DNA from: CAZLIC01 sp964559535
Lineage (GTDB): Bacteria; Pseudomonadota; Alphaproteobacteria; Rhodobacterales; Rhodobacteraceae
Reading direction: 5' to 3'
Length of the DNA: 64,000 nucleotides
Assembly (NCBI GenBank): GCA_964559535.1
Contig: CAZLIC010000015.1
Location: 1 to 64,000, forward strand
The position numbers and the translations under genes were made by a program. Below the pieces are notes generated by a model. That model was not told the DNA's origin. It worked only from the letters and a program-made list of their open reading frames with translations, and searched no databases. This document shows, piece by piece, positions 1 through 8,665 of the stretch. Position 1 is the stretch's first letter. Each line of letters starts with the position of its first letter.

Positions 1-2
1 CC

Positions 3-56
3 GTGCTGAACGGCTACACCGCGCTCGGAATCCCCGTCACGAAAGTCGTGGGATAA
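3..56 (+). CDS. C-terminal end of an unidentified protein (cut by window edge)
   Basis: An open frame runs from the first bases to a TAA at 54-56 and ends in GYTALGIPVTKVVG. It is too short to assign. The two other forward frames do not give a more convincing protein end, so this is the most plausible tail of a gene that begins outside the window. Its function is unknown. Confidence 0.3.
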   Translation: MLNGYTALGIPVTKVVG

Positions 57-118
57 GTCTGTCCGGGAAAAGGGGCCGTCCGGCCATCAGCCGATTTGTG
101 CAACAGAGTCCTGTGCAG

Positions 119-238
119 ATGGAAACCCTGAAGCGGTATCGCACCGGCGGGCAACAGAAGGTGGTGGTGGAACACGTCACGGTGAACGCGGGCGGTCAGG
201 CGATTGTAGGCGCGGTGGCGCCGGGTGGGAGGGGGTAG
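119..238 (+). CDS. Short protein or fragment with the LKRYRTGGQQKV motif of phage/ICE hypothetical proteins
   Basis: The frame from ATG 119 to TAG 236-238 gives about 39 residues containing LKRYRTGGQQKVVVEHV followed by NAGGQAIVG. From memory of the family, this pattern is the conserved C-terminal end of a longer hypothetical protein common in alphaproteobacterial integrative elements, where one or two hundred residues precede it. Here the upstream frame (to about position 2) looks unlike the family, so this is probably a truncated gene. It lies 2 bases ahead of the next gene, which is the usual partner of this motif. No biochemical function is known. Confidence 0.45.
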   Translation: METLKRYRTGGQQKVVVEHVTVNAGGQAIVGAVAPGGRG

Positions 239-240
239 CG

Positions 241-567
241 ATGGAAAGCGACGGCAACCCCATGCACCCCGCGCAGCGCCTGCAGGACGCGCCCCGGTGC
301 CGTGCCACGGCTAAGCGGACGGGAACCCCTTGCATGGCCCCCGCAGTCACGGGCTGGACCGTCTGCCGGATGCACGGCGCCCGCGGCGGTGCACCATATG
401 GCAAGGGCAACGGCATGTGGCGACATGGCGGGCGGGCGCGGGATTGGATCGACGAACGGCGGATGCTGAACGACCTGGTGCGGGAAGTGCGAGAGGTTGA
501 GCGGCTGGTCGGAAGCACGCTGGTAACAACGATGGAACAACGCGAAATCCGCCCGCCGAAAGCATAG
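241..567 (+). CDS. Small HGG-motif hypothetical protein of mobile elements
   Basis: A 108-residue protein with a Cys-rich N-terminal half: a RCRATAKRTGTPCMAPA segment, then CRMHGARGGAPYGKGNGMWRHGG. This is the Cys-x(n)-Cys, RMHGG, HG layout of the small HGGxTHG proteins found in prophages and integrative elements, although the second Gly of the first HGG is replaced here (HGA). The C-terminal third is helical and charged. It follows the preceding fragment by 2 bases, consistent with a two-gene remnant operon. The molecular role is unknown; the Cys/His pattern suggests zinc binding. Confidence 0.6.
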   Translation: MESDGNPMHPAQRLQDAPRCRATAKRTGTPCMAPAVTGWTVCRMHGARGGAPYGKGNGMWRHGGRARDWIDERRMLNDLVREVREVERLVGSTLVTTMEQREIRPPKA

Positions 568-643
568 TGGGGGAAGCGGTGGGGGAAGGCCGTTTGGAAA
601 ATCCAGAGAAATCTTTTACAATCAATGGCTTACAGGAATTGCA

Positions 644-733
644 TGGCGGAGACGAAGGGATTCGAACCCTCGAGACGGTTTCCCGCCTGCACCCTTAGCA
701 GGGGTGTGCCTTCGACCACTCGGCCACGTCTCC
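644..733 (-). tRNA. tRNA-Ser (anticodon GCT)
   Basis: Read on the minus strand, the acceptor stem GGAGACG pairs with CGTCTCC, followed by discriminator G and an encoded CCA. The D-arm has GGCCGAGTGGTC, the anticodon loop is CTGCTAA (anticodon GCT), and the T-loop is GGTTCGAATCC. A long variable arm makes the gene 90 nt, as expected for class II tRNA-Ser. It reads AGC/AGU codons. tRNA-Ser genes are common integration sites, and this one sits at the left edge of the accessory region. Confidence 0.97.
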
Positions 734-789
734 GCCTGCCGGTCTAGGGGGAAAGGAAAAAAGGGGCAAGGGGGAAACCGCGCGGCCCC

Positions 790-934
790 ATCCGTCGCCG
801 TTCGTATCGAACGCCGCCCGCAGCGCCTCCATGTCGTCATCCGACCCGGCGTCCCATTCGGTGAACACATATTCATGCGCGTTGCTGATCTGCCCGTCGC
901 CGTCCACATCGACAAACAGCACCCCGTCGCCCAC
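790..934 (-). pseudogene. Fragment of an EF-hand/calcium-binding (RTX-associated) protein
   Basis: About 48 codons read GVLFVDVDGDGQISNAHEY, then VFTEW, then FDTNGDG. Two DxDxDG-type loops flank a YVFTEW core that I recognise from large secreted haemolysin-type calcium-binding proteins of Rhodobacterales. The fragment has no proper start: upstream of 934 the match ends abruptly. Its reading frame then runs into low-complexity sequence and tRNA-Ser(GCT). It is therefore a broken piece of a much larger gene, probably cut when the element inserted or when flanking DNA was deleted. Confidence 0.55.
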
Positions 935-1282
935 CCCCGCCCAACGAAGGCATTTGCTTCGCTTCTCCGCGTTTTGGCGGAGTGGATTCCTAAAGCAATG
1001 AAAAAACTTAGAAAAGTATCTCTGCCTCGTCTCGGTCGAGGTTCGCTCGACCTGAGCCGGACGGGCATTCAGAGCCCGAAACGGGCCCGGCGCGCAGTCT
1101 CTGAGGTTCGGACTGTTCCCGCAAACCCCTTTGAAAACACGGAAAATTCTGCGTCCAGCATGGGGCTGTCAGTGGTTCGCATGGGGGATAGTGGCGGAGG
1201 GAACGCGACTGCCGTCGAACCTTCTCTGGGCCAGTTCAAGTTTGCGGGGTTTCAAGACCTAATTGGCAGCCAACCGAAGCGC
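935..1282. other. Non-coding stretch between tRNA-side remnants and cusA
   Basis: About 350 bases with no convincing gene. Possible hairpins are present, for example GGTCGAG..GCTCGACC near 1032-1052, but no T-run follows them on the cusA strand. The stretch could hold the left attachment site or the scar of a deletion. I see no IS terminal repeats that I can name. Confidence 0.5.
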
Positions 1283-4200
1283 CTAAGAGCTGGGCAAGTC
1301 GGCTCTATCGATTCCAGATAGTTTTGCACGGCCGCGTCGGGCAATCCCGCGCCCTTTGACCAGCGCATAGACGGCCGGAATCACGACCAATGTCAGGATG
1401 GTGGACGACACCATGCCGCCGATCATCGGCACGGCGATACGGCTCATGACCTCGGAACCGGTGCCATGCGCCCAAAGGATGGGCATCAGACCTGCCATGA
1501 TCGCCACCACGGTCATCATCTTGGGCCGCACCCGTTCGACCGCGCCGACCATGATCGCGGCATCCAGATCGGCGCGGGTGAAGGCGCGGCCAGCGCGGGC
1601 GACCTCGGCCCTGCGTTCCGCCAATGCATGGTCAAGATAGATCAGCATGATCACCCCGGTTTCCGCCGCCACGCCGGCCAGCGCGATGAACCCGACGGCG
1701 ACTGCCACGGAGGTGTTGAACCCCATCCACCACATCAGCCAGACCCCGCCGACGAGCGCGAAAGGCAGCGATAGCATGACGATCAGGGTCTCGGTCAGGC
1801 GGCGGAAGTTCAGAAAGAGAAGCAGAAAGATTACCGCCAACGTGATCGGCACGACGATTGCCAGCCGAGCCTTGGCACGTTCGAGGTATTCGAACTGACC
1901 GCTCCAGCCCAGCGAATAGCCGGGCGGCAGGGTCACTTCGGCCGCCACTGCCGCTTGTGCCTCGGCGACATAGCCGCCCAGATCGCGGCCCGCGATGTCC
2001 ACGAAGATGTAGACGGCAAGCTGACCGTTCTCAGTGCGGATCGACGTCGCACCCCGTGTACGCTCGACAGCGGCGACCTCGCCCAGGGGCACAGTGCCAC
2101 CACCCGGAAGCGCGACCTGAACCTCTTGCGCGATGGCCTCGGGATCCTGGCGCAGCGCTGCGGGATAGCGCAGTGCCACGTTGTAGCGCTCGCGTCCCTC
2201 GACGGTCTGGGTTATCGCCTCGGCTCCAAGCGCCATGGCGATAACCTCCTGCACGTCCTGGATCGACAGGCCGTAACGCGCCAGCCGTTCCCGGTCGGGC
2301 ACGATGTCGAGGTAATAGCCGCCGATCACCCGTTCGGCATAGGCGCTGGTGGTGCCGGGAACATTCCGCAGCACCGCCTCGACCTGCCGCGCGACTGCCT
2401 CCATTTCTGTAAGGTCGGTGCCGAAGACTTTCACCCCCACAGGCGTGCGGATGCCGGTGGCCAGCATATCGATGCGGGCGCGGATCGGCTGGGTCCAGGC
2501 GTTCGAGACGCCGGGGAATTGCAGGGCGGCGTCCATTTCCAGCCGCAGACTTTCCATCGTGACACCGGGGCGCCATTCATCCTTCGGCTTCAGCTGAATG
2601 ATCGTCTCGAACATCTCGGTCGGGGCCGGGTCGGTTGCCGTCAGCGCACGTCCCGCTTTGCCGAAGACGGTCTCGACTTCCGGGAAGCTGCGGATGATGC
2701 GGTCCTGCATCTGCATCAACTCCGCGGCCTTGGTGACCGAGAGGCCCGGCAGGGTGGTGGGCATGTACATCATCGTGCCCTCGTCCAGAGCGGGCATGAA
2801 TTCGGACCCCAACTGCCGCGCGGGCCAGATTGTGGCGACCAGTGCCACCAGCGCGAGCGTGATTGTGAACACCCGCGCCCGCAGCACCCATTGGATGACG
2901 GGTCGGTAGATCGCGATCAGGGCGCGGTTCACCGGGTTCCTGTGTTCCGGCACGATCCGCCCGCGCACGAAGATCACCATCAGCGCGGGCACCAGCGTCA
3001 CCGACAACAGCGCTGCGGCCGCCATGGCGAAAGTTTTGGTTGCAGCCAAGGGGCCGAATAGGCGGCCCTCTTGCCCTTCCAGCGCGAAGATCGGCAGGAA
3101 CGAGACGGTGATGATCAGCAGGCTGAAGAACAGCGCCGGGCCAACCTCGGACGCGGCTTCAATCAGCACTTCCACCCGTGGCTTGCCGGGTTCCGCCCGT
3201 TCCAGATGCTTGTGGGCGTTTTCAATCATCACGATGGCGGCGTCGATCATGGCCCCGATGGCGATGGCGATGCCGCCAAGGCTCATGATATTGGCCCCGA
3301 TGCCAAGCGCGCGCATGGCGGTGAAGGCCATCAAGAGGCCCACCGGCAGCATGATGATGGCGACCAGCGACGAGCGGACATGCAGCAGGAAGACAAATGT
3401 GACCAGCGCCACGACGATGCTTTCCTCAAGAAGGGTTGTCCGCAAGGTTTCAATGGCTGACAGGATCAGGTTGGACCGGTCATAGACGGTGACGATCTCC
3501 ACCCCCTCGGGCAGGCTTTGCGCTATGGTCTCGATCTCGGCCTTGGCGTTGTCGATCACGTCGAGTGCATTGGCCCCCACCCGTTGCAGCACGATGCCGC
3601 TGGCCACTTCGCCCTCGCCGTCAAGCTCTGCGATGCCCCGACGCTCATCGGGCACGATCTCGACCCGCGCAACATCGCGCAAAAGGACCGGGACGCCGCC
3701 TTCGGCACGGATCGGGACCATCTCCAGATCAGCGATACCGTCCAGATAGCCGCGTCCTCGCACCATGAACTCGAATTCCGACAGCTCGACCGTGCGCCCG
3801 CCGGTGTCCATGTTGCTGGCCGCAACCGCCTCACCGATCTCGGACAGGGTGATGCCAAGCGCCCGCATCCGCACCGGATCGACGGTGATCGAGTATTGCT
3901 TCACAAACCCGCCGACGCTGGCGACTTCCGACACTCCATCGGCACCGCTGATGGCAAAACGCATCACCCAGTCTTGCAAGGACCGCAGCTCGGCCAGGCT
4001 CAGGTTCTCGCCCTTCAGCGCGTATTGATAGACCCAGCCCACGCCCGTCGCATCCGGCCCGAGCGCGGGCGTCACTCCATCCGGCAAACGTGCTGCGGCG
4101 GCGTTGAGGTATTCCAGCACGCGGGACCGCGCCCAATAGGGATCCACGCCATCCTCGAAGATGACGTAGACGAAAGAGATGCCGAAGAACGAGAACCCCC

Positions 4201-4447
4201 GGACGACCCTTGATTGCGGCACGGTCAGCATGGCCGAGGTCAAGGGATAGGTGACCTGATCCTCGACGACCTGCGGCGCTTGCCCCGGGTATTCGGTCAG
4301 CACGATCACTTGCACATCCGACAGATCGGGGATGGCGTCGATCGGCAGCGTGCGCAGGGACCAAATGCCCGCAGCCACGGTAAAGACGGTGGCAAAGAGC
4401 ACAAGCAGCACGTTGCGGGCCGACCATTCGATAATGCGGGCGATCAT
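1283..4447 (-). CDS. cusA: Heavy-metal RND efflux permease, CusA/SilA type
   Basis: A 1054-residue inner-membrane proton/metal antiporter of the HME-RND family, normal length. It starts with a transmembrane helix and the TLPIDAIPDLSDVQV element of the family. TM4 carries the proton-relay acidic residues in GAMIDAAIVMIEN. The three methionines that bind Cu(I)/Ag(I) in E. coli CusA appear to be kept: M562 in YMPTTLPG, M612 in TEMFET and M661 in RIDMLATG. Their 50/49 spacing is the same as M573/M623/M672. This points to monovalent copper or silver rather than Zn/Co/Ni. The gene overlaps cusB by 4 bases (ATGA) and is the last gene of the mer-cus operon. No outer-membrane CusC partner is in the window. 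Confidence 0.95.
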   Translation of the reverse strand: MIARIIEWSARNVLLVLFATVFTVAAGIWSLRTLPIDAIPDLSDVQVIVLTEYPGQAPQVVEDQVTYPLTSAMLTVPQSRVVRGFSFFGISFVYVIFEDGVDPYWARSRVLEYLNAAAARLPDGVTPALGPDATGVGWVYQYALKGENLSLAELRSLQDWVMRFAISGADGVSEVASVGGFVKQYSITVDPVRMRALGITLSEIGEAVAASNMDTGGRTVELSEFEFMVRGRGYLDGIADLEMVPIRAEGGVPVLLRDVARVEIVPDERRGIAELDGEGEVASGIVLQRVGANALDVIDNAKAEIETIAQSLPEGVEIVTVYDRSNLILSAIETLRTTLLEESIVVALVTFVFLLHVRSSLVAIIMLPVGLLMAFTAMRALGIGANIMSLGGIAIAIGAMIDAAIVMIENAHKHLERAEPGKPRVEVLIEAASEVGPALFFSLLIITVSFLPIFALEGQEGRLFGPLAATKTFAMAAAALLSVTLVPALMVIFVRGRIVPEHRNPVNRALIAIYRPVIQWVLRARVFTITLALVALVATIWPARQLGSEFMPALDEGTMMYMPTTLPGLSVTKAAELMQMQDRIIRSFPEVETVFGKAGRALTATDPAPTEMFETIIQLKPKDEWRPGVTMESLRLEMDAALQFPGVSNAWTQPIRARIDMLATGIRTPVGVKVFGTDLTEMEAVARQVEAVLRNVPGTTSAYAERVIGGYYLDIVPDRERLARYGLSIQDVQEVIAMALGAEAITQTVEGRERYNVALRYPAALRQDPEAIAQEVQVALPGGGTVPLGEVAAVERTRGATSIRTENGQLAVYIFVDIAGRDLGGYVAEAQAAVAAEVTLPPGYSLGWSGQFEYLERAKARLAIVVPITLAVIFLLLFLNFRRLTETLIVMLSLPFALVGGVWLMWWMGFNTSVAVAVGFIALAGVAAETGVIMLIYLDHALAERRAEVARAGRAFTRADLDAAIMVGAVERVRPKMMTVVAIMAGLMPILWAHGTGSEVMSRIAVPMIGGMVSSTILTLVVIPAVYALVKGRGIARRGRAKLSGIDRADLPSS

Positions 4448-5880
4448 GGGTTAGCCTCCGGGGTGGATTCGGGTGCTGCCAGGGCAGCCAAAGCCGCATT
4501 GAGGTTGCTTTCGGCGTCGATCAAGAAGGTGGCAGAGCTGACCACTATGTCGCCCTCATCCACGCCGCTGACGATCTCGATCATTCCGCCGCCCTTGCGC
4601 CCCACGGTCACAGGTTCGGGCCGGAACCGCCCTTCACCCAGATCAAGGATCACCACCTGCCTGTCGCCGGTGTCGATCACAGCACCCTCTGGTACCTGCA
4701 CCACGGGTGCGCCGCCGAGCATGATTTCGACCTCGGCGAACATGTTGGCGCGTAGGCGCCCGTCCGGGTTCGGCAATTCAATCCGCAGCTTTCCGGTGCG
4801 GGTCATCATATCGATCTCGGGGTAAATGGTGTCGATACGGCCCGATATCGGGCCATCTGTGAGGCCCCGAAAACTCACCCGAACCTCTGCTCCTGCTGCA
4901 ATCTCCATCAGCGCCGCTTCAGGCACTTCGGCGATCACCCAGACGGTCGAGGTGTCAGCGATGCGAAACAGCGTCTCACCCGCTTCCGACATCATGCCTT
5001 CAACCGCCATCCGCTCCAGCACCACGCCGCTGCGCGGGGCCATGATCGGAATACTCACCGTCGTCTGGCCCTCGGTCGCGATGCGGTCGATCACCTCTCC
5101 CGGCACGCCGAGGTTTTCCAATCGTTGCCGTGCGCCCTCCCTTAGCCGCCCTTCCGACCGCACGTCGGTCAGGAACTGTGCAAGAGCGGCGGTGATCTCG
5201 GGTGAATAGAGCGTCACGAGCGGTGTTCCTTCGGCGATCGTGCTGCCCGTGGTCACATCGGCAACGGTTTCTATGAAGGCGTCGGCGCGCAACGAGATCA
5301 CGCTGATCCGGCGTTCGTCCAGTTCCACGATGCCTGGCGCGCGCAGTGTTGCCGCCAGGGGCGCCAACACTGCTTCTGCCGTTCGAACCCCGGTGCGCTG
5401 CAACTTGCCAGGGCTGACAGTGACCGAGCCGTCGTCACTGTCTTCACCGTCATAGACGGGGATGTAATCCATCCCCATTGAGTCCTGCTTCGGCACTGGC
5501 GAGGTGTCGGGCAGGCCCATCGGGTTGCGGTAGTAGAGGATGGTCCGCTCACCCGCTACGGGCTCGGGTTGTTCCGCGTCCGGGTCCAGGGACAGATCTT
5601 CGCTGGCCCGAACGGGCAAAAAAGCCCGCCCGTCCGTCATCTGACGTTCATCAGCCGACCATTCCGGCAGCCCGTCCGGATGGCGCCAGTAGATGACCGG
5701 ACCACTTGCCGCGAGCGCTGGCATGGCCGCCGCTTCGCGCCCGGTCAGGGCGGCGATGTGTGCTGCGGCCGCTTCGCGCAGGCCTGCCACCGTCACGCCG
5801 CGCTCACCAGCCGTCAGCCCGCCCCATGCCGCCCCACCGGCAATAAGCCCTGTCATCAGCAACCGGACAACGCCGCTCAT
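4444..5880 (-). CDS. cusB: RND efflux periplasmic adaptor, CusB type, with heavy-metal-binding domain
   Basis: A 478-residue membrane-fusion protein that links the CusA pump to an outer-membrane channel. The start at 5880 is chosen because it overlaps the upstream FixH-like gene as ATGA and is followed by a hydrophobic signal or anchor (LLMTGLIAGGAAWGG). After that come two copies of the short metal-binding module: a degenerate IYWRHPDGLPEW and a good YYRNPMGLPDTSPVPKQDSM ending in GMDYIPVY. The barrel-sandwich and beta-barrel adaptor domains follow (VTTGSTIAEGTPLVTLYSPE; MAPRSGVVLER). Expected to capture periplasmic Cu(I)/Ag(I) and pass it to CusA. Confidence 0.93.
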   Translation of the reverse strand: MSGVVRLLMTGLIAGGAAWGGLTAGERGVTVAGLREAAAAHIAALTGREAAAMPALAASGPVIYWRHPDGLPEWSADERQMTDGRAFLPVRASEDLSLDPDAEQPEPVAGERTILYYRNPMGLPDTSPVPKQDSMGMDYIPVYDGEDSDDGSVTVSPGKLQRTGVRTAEAVLAPLAATLRAPGIVELDERRISVISLRADAFIETVADVTTGSTIAEGTPLVTLYSPEITAALAQFLTDVRSEGRLREGARQRLENLGVPGEVIDRIATEGQTTVSIPIMAPRSGVVLERMAVEGMMSEAGETLFRIADTSTVWVIAEVPEAALMEIAAGAEVRVSFRGLTDGPISGRIDTIYPEIDMMTRTGKLRIELPNPDGRLRANMFAEVEIMLGGAPVVQVPEGAVIDTGDRQVVILDLGEGRFRPEPVTVGRKGGGMIEIVSGVDEGDIVVSSATFLIDAESNLNAALAALAAPESTPEANP

Positions 5881-6272
5881 GGTTCGGCTCGCAATTCGAG
5901 TTCGGCCGAAACGGTCTCCGGCTCGCCCTGAATTTTCGCGGCAACCGAGAACCTCCACCCCCCCGCCATGGTGAGGTCGGTCGCAAAGCGGTAGCGTCCG
6001 GGATCCTCGGCGGGCATTGCCGTAACGGGGGATGTCATGGTCGCCATCCCGTCGGGCGCCATGTCCATGCGGGTTGCGTAGATCACCGCACCTGCGACCG
6101 GCTCACCAGTACGAAGGTCGGTCAGCATGACCTCGATGACCGCTCCCGATCCAACCTTGTGGTCGGAGGAGATCAGCTCGAACCGGTAGTCATCCGCGCC
6201 AGCCCAAGCGGCGGAAATGTTCAGAAGAAGCGCCAGAGCGCAGCCGCATGCGCGGCGAAAGACGAAAGCCAT
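5877..6272 (-). CDS. FixH/YtkA-like periplasmic protein
   Basis: A 131-residue protein with a clear signal peptide (ALALLLNISAAWAGA, cleavage near residue 25), then one immunoglobulin-like beta domain. Family-type elements are GSGAVIEVMLTDLRTGEPV, ATRMDM and PGRYRFATDLTMAGGW. YtkA/FixH-like domains are common in copper-handling loci, and the Met residues in MDMAPDGMATM could bind Cu(I); that role is inference. It overlaps cusB by 4 bases, so the two are translationally coupled. Confidence 0.75.
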   Translation of the reverse strand: MAFVFRRACGCALALLLNISAAWAGADDYRFELISSDHKVGSGAVIEVMLTDLRTGEPVAGAVIYATRMDMAPDGMATMTSPVTAMPAEDPGRYRFATDLTMAGGWRFSVAAKIQGEPETVSAELELRAEP

Positions 6273-6363
6273 GATGTTGGACCCTTGGATTGCTGATTGT
6301 CACCCGCGCCGACAGGGCGTGGGGTCATGCGGCATTGTCCGCGTGCGCGGGCACGCAGCAGGG

Positions 6364-6687
6364 TCAGATGCGAGGGGGTCGCCTGGGCCCATCCGGCGGA
6401 AGCCCGGATGGTGGATGCAGGTCAGACATCAAGAGAGTGGCCGAAGTTTCCGAGGCGGCAAGCACGAGGGCTTGGACCAAGGGTGGCGAAAAGACCGCAA
6501 CCCCGCCGCGCATCATCATTTCGCAGGCCGCGCCGCACGTAAAGTCGTCAGGACAATCGCCTTCGCAGCAAGAGTCTGCGACCGCAGCAATCTCGGCCGA
6601 GAGCCCAGCCGACACTTCGGTGACCGTTGCCCCGGACAGGGACACGGCCAAGAAAAGCACCAAAAAGGGTCGAAAGAGCCAACTCAT
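6364..6687 (-). CDS. Cys-rich secreted protein of unknown function in the mer-cus operon
   Basis: A 107-residue protein if translated from the ATG at 6687, which gives a good signal peptide (FRPFLVLFLAVSLSGATV). The mature N-terminal part has a dense cysteine cluster, DSCCEGDCPDDFTCGAACEM, five or six thiols followed by MMM. No named family is recognised. The position between merA and the cus genes, the thiol/Met cluster and the export signal suggest a periplasmic soft-metal-binding protein. There are 55 bases to merA upstream and 91 to the FixH-like gene. Confidence 0.55.
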   Translation of the reverse strand: MSWLFRPFLVLFLAVSLSGATVTEVSAGLSAEIAAVADSCCEGDCPDDFTCGAACEMMMRGGVAVFSPPLVQALVLAASETSATLLMSDLHPPSGLPPDGPRRPPRI

Positions 6688-6742
6688 CAGAAACTCATGA
6701 CATGAGGAACGCAAATCGGCAACGCACATCAGGTTGATGGCT

Positions 6743-8173
6743 TCATCCTGCACAGCACGACAGTTTCGCCACATCCTTGTCGAAGGTCTGAGCCGCGAGT
6801 TTCAGGCCTTCGACCGTGGTCAGATAGGGGAAGACTGTTTCGCCAAGTGCTTTGGTGGTCATTCCGAACTTGAGCGCCAGAGCCAGCGTCTGAATACTGT
6901 CGGAGCCTTCCGGCGCGGCGATCACACCGCCCAGCAGGCGGTCTGTCCTGGCATCGGCCAACAACTTGACCAGCCCGCGTGTATCGCGGGCGGCCAGTGC
7001 GCGCGGCACATTGTCGAGGCTCAGGACAGAGGTTTTCACATCATGCCCTGCCGCAATCGCCTCGGCTTCGGTCAGCCCCACGCCTGCGACCTGCGGATCG
7101 GTGAACACTACCCAAGGCATCGCGGCATTGTCATAGCGTTCTGCGCCGCCCATAGCATTCCTTGCAGCCAGTTTTGCCCCAAAAGCGGCCATATAGACGA
7201 ACTGGTCGCGGTTGGTCACGTCGCCTGCGGCATAGATGCCGGGTCGGGTTGTCTGCATGTCATCGCCCACCACGATTGCGCCGCGCCTGTCGGTCTCGAT
7301 CCCCATGTCCGCCAGCCCCAGCCCTTCGGTGTTGGGGCTGCGCCCGGCGGTCACCACCAGATGATCGGCGGCCAGTTCCAGCCGCTGGCCACCCTCCTCG
7401 ATGCAAAGCACGGCGCGCGCACCTTCCCGGCGGCAGGCGTCATAGGTTACGCCGCAGTGCATCGTGATGCCCTCGCCCCGAAACACCGCTGTGAGGGCTT
7501 CCGACACTTCGGGTTCGGCCTGTGGCAGAAGGCGCGAGCGGCAGACCATAGTGACCTTGACCCCCATCCGCGCCATCATCTGTGCCAACTCCGCGCCGAC
7601 ATAGCCGCCACCAAGGAAGATCAGGCTTTCCGGCAGGGTTTCCAGCGCAAGAAGGGCTGTGCTGTCCAGCGTGGGCACGTCCTTGATTCCCGGAATGGGA
7701 GGCAGGGCGGGACGGCCACCCGTGGCAATGATGACCTTGGGCGCACGGATCAGGCGCGAACCGACTTGGACGCCACCAGGGACAAGCTGCGCCGCGCCTT
7801 CGTCGATGTAGGTGATCCCCTCATAGCCGGGCAGCAGATCGGCGTATTTTTTCTGCCGCAGGCCAGAGACCAAAGTGTCCTTCCCGGCCATCAGCGCCGC
7901 CCAGTCATCGACCTGAGCCGCGCCGGACAGGCCCGGAAAGCGTTGCGCCGCCTTCGCGCCGTGGATCGCTTCCGCCGCGCGGATCATCGCCTTTGACGGC
8001 ACGCAGCCCACGTTCACACAGGTGCCGCCGATCAGCCCGTACCCGATCAGCGCCACACGCTTGCCTGCCTCGGCCGCCGTGATCGAGGCGGAAAACCCCG
8101 CCGATCCGGCCCCGATCACGGCCAGGTCGAAGGAATTCTGGTCTGGACGGGGAATGGTGCAGCAATCGTTCAT
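6743..8173 (-). CDS. merA: Mercuric reductase
   Basis: A 476-residue flavoprotein disulfide reductase that uses NADPH to reduce Hg(II) to Hg(0) in the cytoplasm. The FAD-binding motif is VIGAGSAGFSASITAAEAG. The redox-active pair is C52/C57 in GGTCVNVGCVPSK. The NADPH-binding motif is LGGGYVGAELAQMMARMGVK, and the C-terminal vicinal cysteines are C473/C474 in KLSCCAG. It lacks the N-terminal MerP-like domain found in Tn501 MerA but has an N-terminal CC (residues 4-5) instead. The length is normal for the short form. It lies 12 bases from merF. Confidence 0.97.
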   Translation of the reverse strand: MNDCCTIPRPDQNSFDLAVIGAGSAGFSASITAAEAGKRVALIGYGLIGGTCVNVGCVPSKAMIRAAEAIHGAKAAQRFPGLSGAAQVDDWAALMAGKDTLVSGLRQKKYADLLPGYEGITYIDEGAAQLVPGGVQVGSRLIRAPKVIIATGGRPALPPIPGIKDVPTLDSTALLALETLPESLIFLGGGYVGAELAQMMARMGVKVTMVCRSRLLPQAEPEVSEALTAVFRGEGITMHCGVTYDACRREGARAVLCIEEGGQRLELAADHLVVTAGRSPNTEGLGLADMGIETDRRGAIVVGDDMQTTRPGIYAAGDVTNRDQFVYMAAFGAKLAARNAMGGAERYDNAAMPWVVFTDPQVAGVGLTEAEAIAAGHDVKTSVLSLDNVPRALAARDTRGLVKLLADARTDRLLGGVIAAPEGSDSIQTLALALKFGMTTKALGETVFPYLTTVEGLKLAAQTFDKDVAKLSCCAG

Positions 8174-8185
8174 GGATGTATTCCT

Positions 8186-8413
8186 TCAGGAGTTTCTGGT
8201 GTTCCGCTGGCGTCGCCAGAGGGCGTAAATCGTCAGCCCGAGGAAGACGGCGAGGGCGGGCAAGAGCACGAAATCAAGCCAACCCAGCAGGGCTGACAGG
8301 CCGACAAAACCGAGGAGCACGGCCAGAACCGGCGTGAAGCAGCACAGCGCCGCGATGATGGTGCCGACAATGCCGGTGATCAGCAGACGGCTTTCGGACG
8401 GATCGCCGCTCAT
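8186..8413 (-). CDS. merF: Mercury transport protein MerF
   Basis: A 75-residue inner-membrane protein with two transmembrane helices. The vicinal cysteine pair C24/C25 lies in the first helix (AALCCFTPVLAVLLG), and the protein ends in a basic tail (WRRQRNTRNS). This matches MerF, which moves Hg(II) from periplasm to cytoplasm. The start overlaps the stop of the preceding small membrane gene (ATGA), so translation is coupled. Confidence 0.93.
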   Translation of the reverse strand: MSGDPSESRLLITGIVGTIIAALCCFTPVLAVLLGFVGLSALLGWLDFVLLPALAVFLGLTIYALWRRQRNTRNS

Positions 8414-8661
8414 GGCTCGCGCTGCCTTTCAGACGGGACGCCCGTCTCGCAGCATCCCGCCTGCGCACGCCGTCGGCTGCGCCAAGCCAGTGCCGCAACG
8501 GCTGCCACCATGACTGCTACCAGGCCTTCAGCGCCGATGATCCATCCGCCAACCGCGCCGATGATCCCGGCCAGGGCGATGCCACCACCACCGCAACAGA
8601 CAATCATCAAGGGGGCGGCGATCAGCGTCGCCAACATCCCGCCCTGAATGTCGTCGCGCAT
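8410..8661 (-). CDS. Small two-helix membrane protein with two Cys-Cys pairs, mercury operon
   Basis: An 83-residue protein with a vicinal pair C22/C23 inside the first hydrophobic helix (APLMIVCCGGGGIAL), a second helix (VAVMVAAVAALAW), a basic patch RSRRR and a second pair C70/C71 in AGCCETG. It is not MerC, MerE, MerT or MerF by sequence that I can recognise, but it shares the intramembrane CC design of those carriers. It sits between merP and merF and overlaps merF by 4 bases. A mercury-carrier role is inferred from architecture and context only. Confidence 0.7.
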   Translation of the reverse strand: MRDDIQGGMLATLIAAPLMIVCCGGGGIALAGIIGAVGGWIIGAEGLVAVMVAAVAALAWRSRRRAQAGCCETGVPSERQREP

Positions 8662-8665
8662 TGTC

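Noticed and set aside
644..733. One of the window tRNAs as suppressor of the amber codon in the DUF6441 gene
   Set aside because: The anticodons are GCT and TGA; neither reads UAG.
1128..1150. CCCTTTGAAAACACGGAAAATTC on the left and a similar sequence at ~60467 on the right as attL/attR
   Set aside because: The match needs two or more indels and the sequence is low in complexity; not enough for an attachment-site call.
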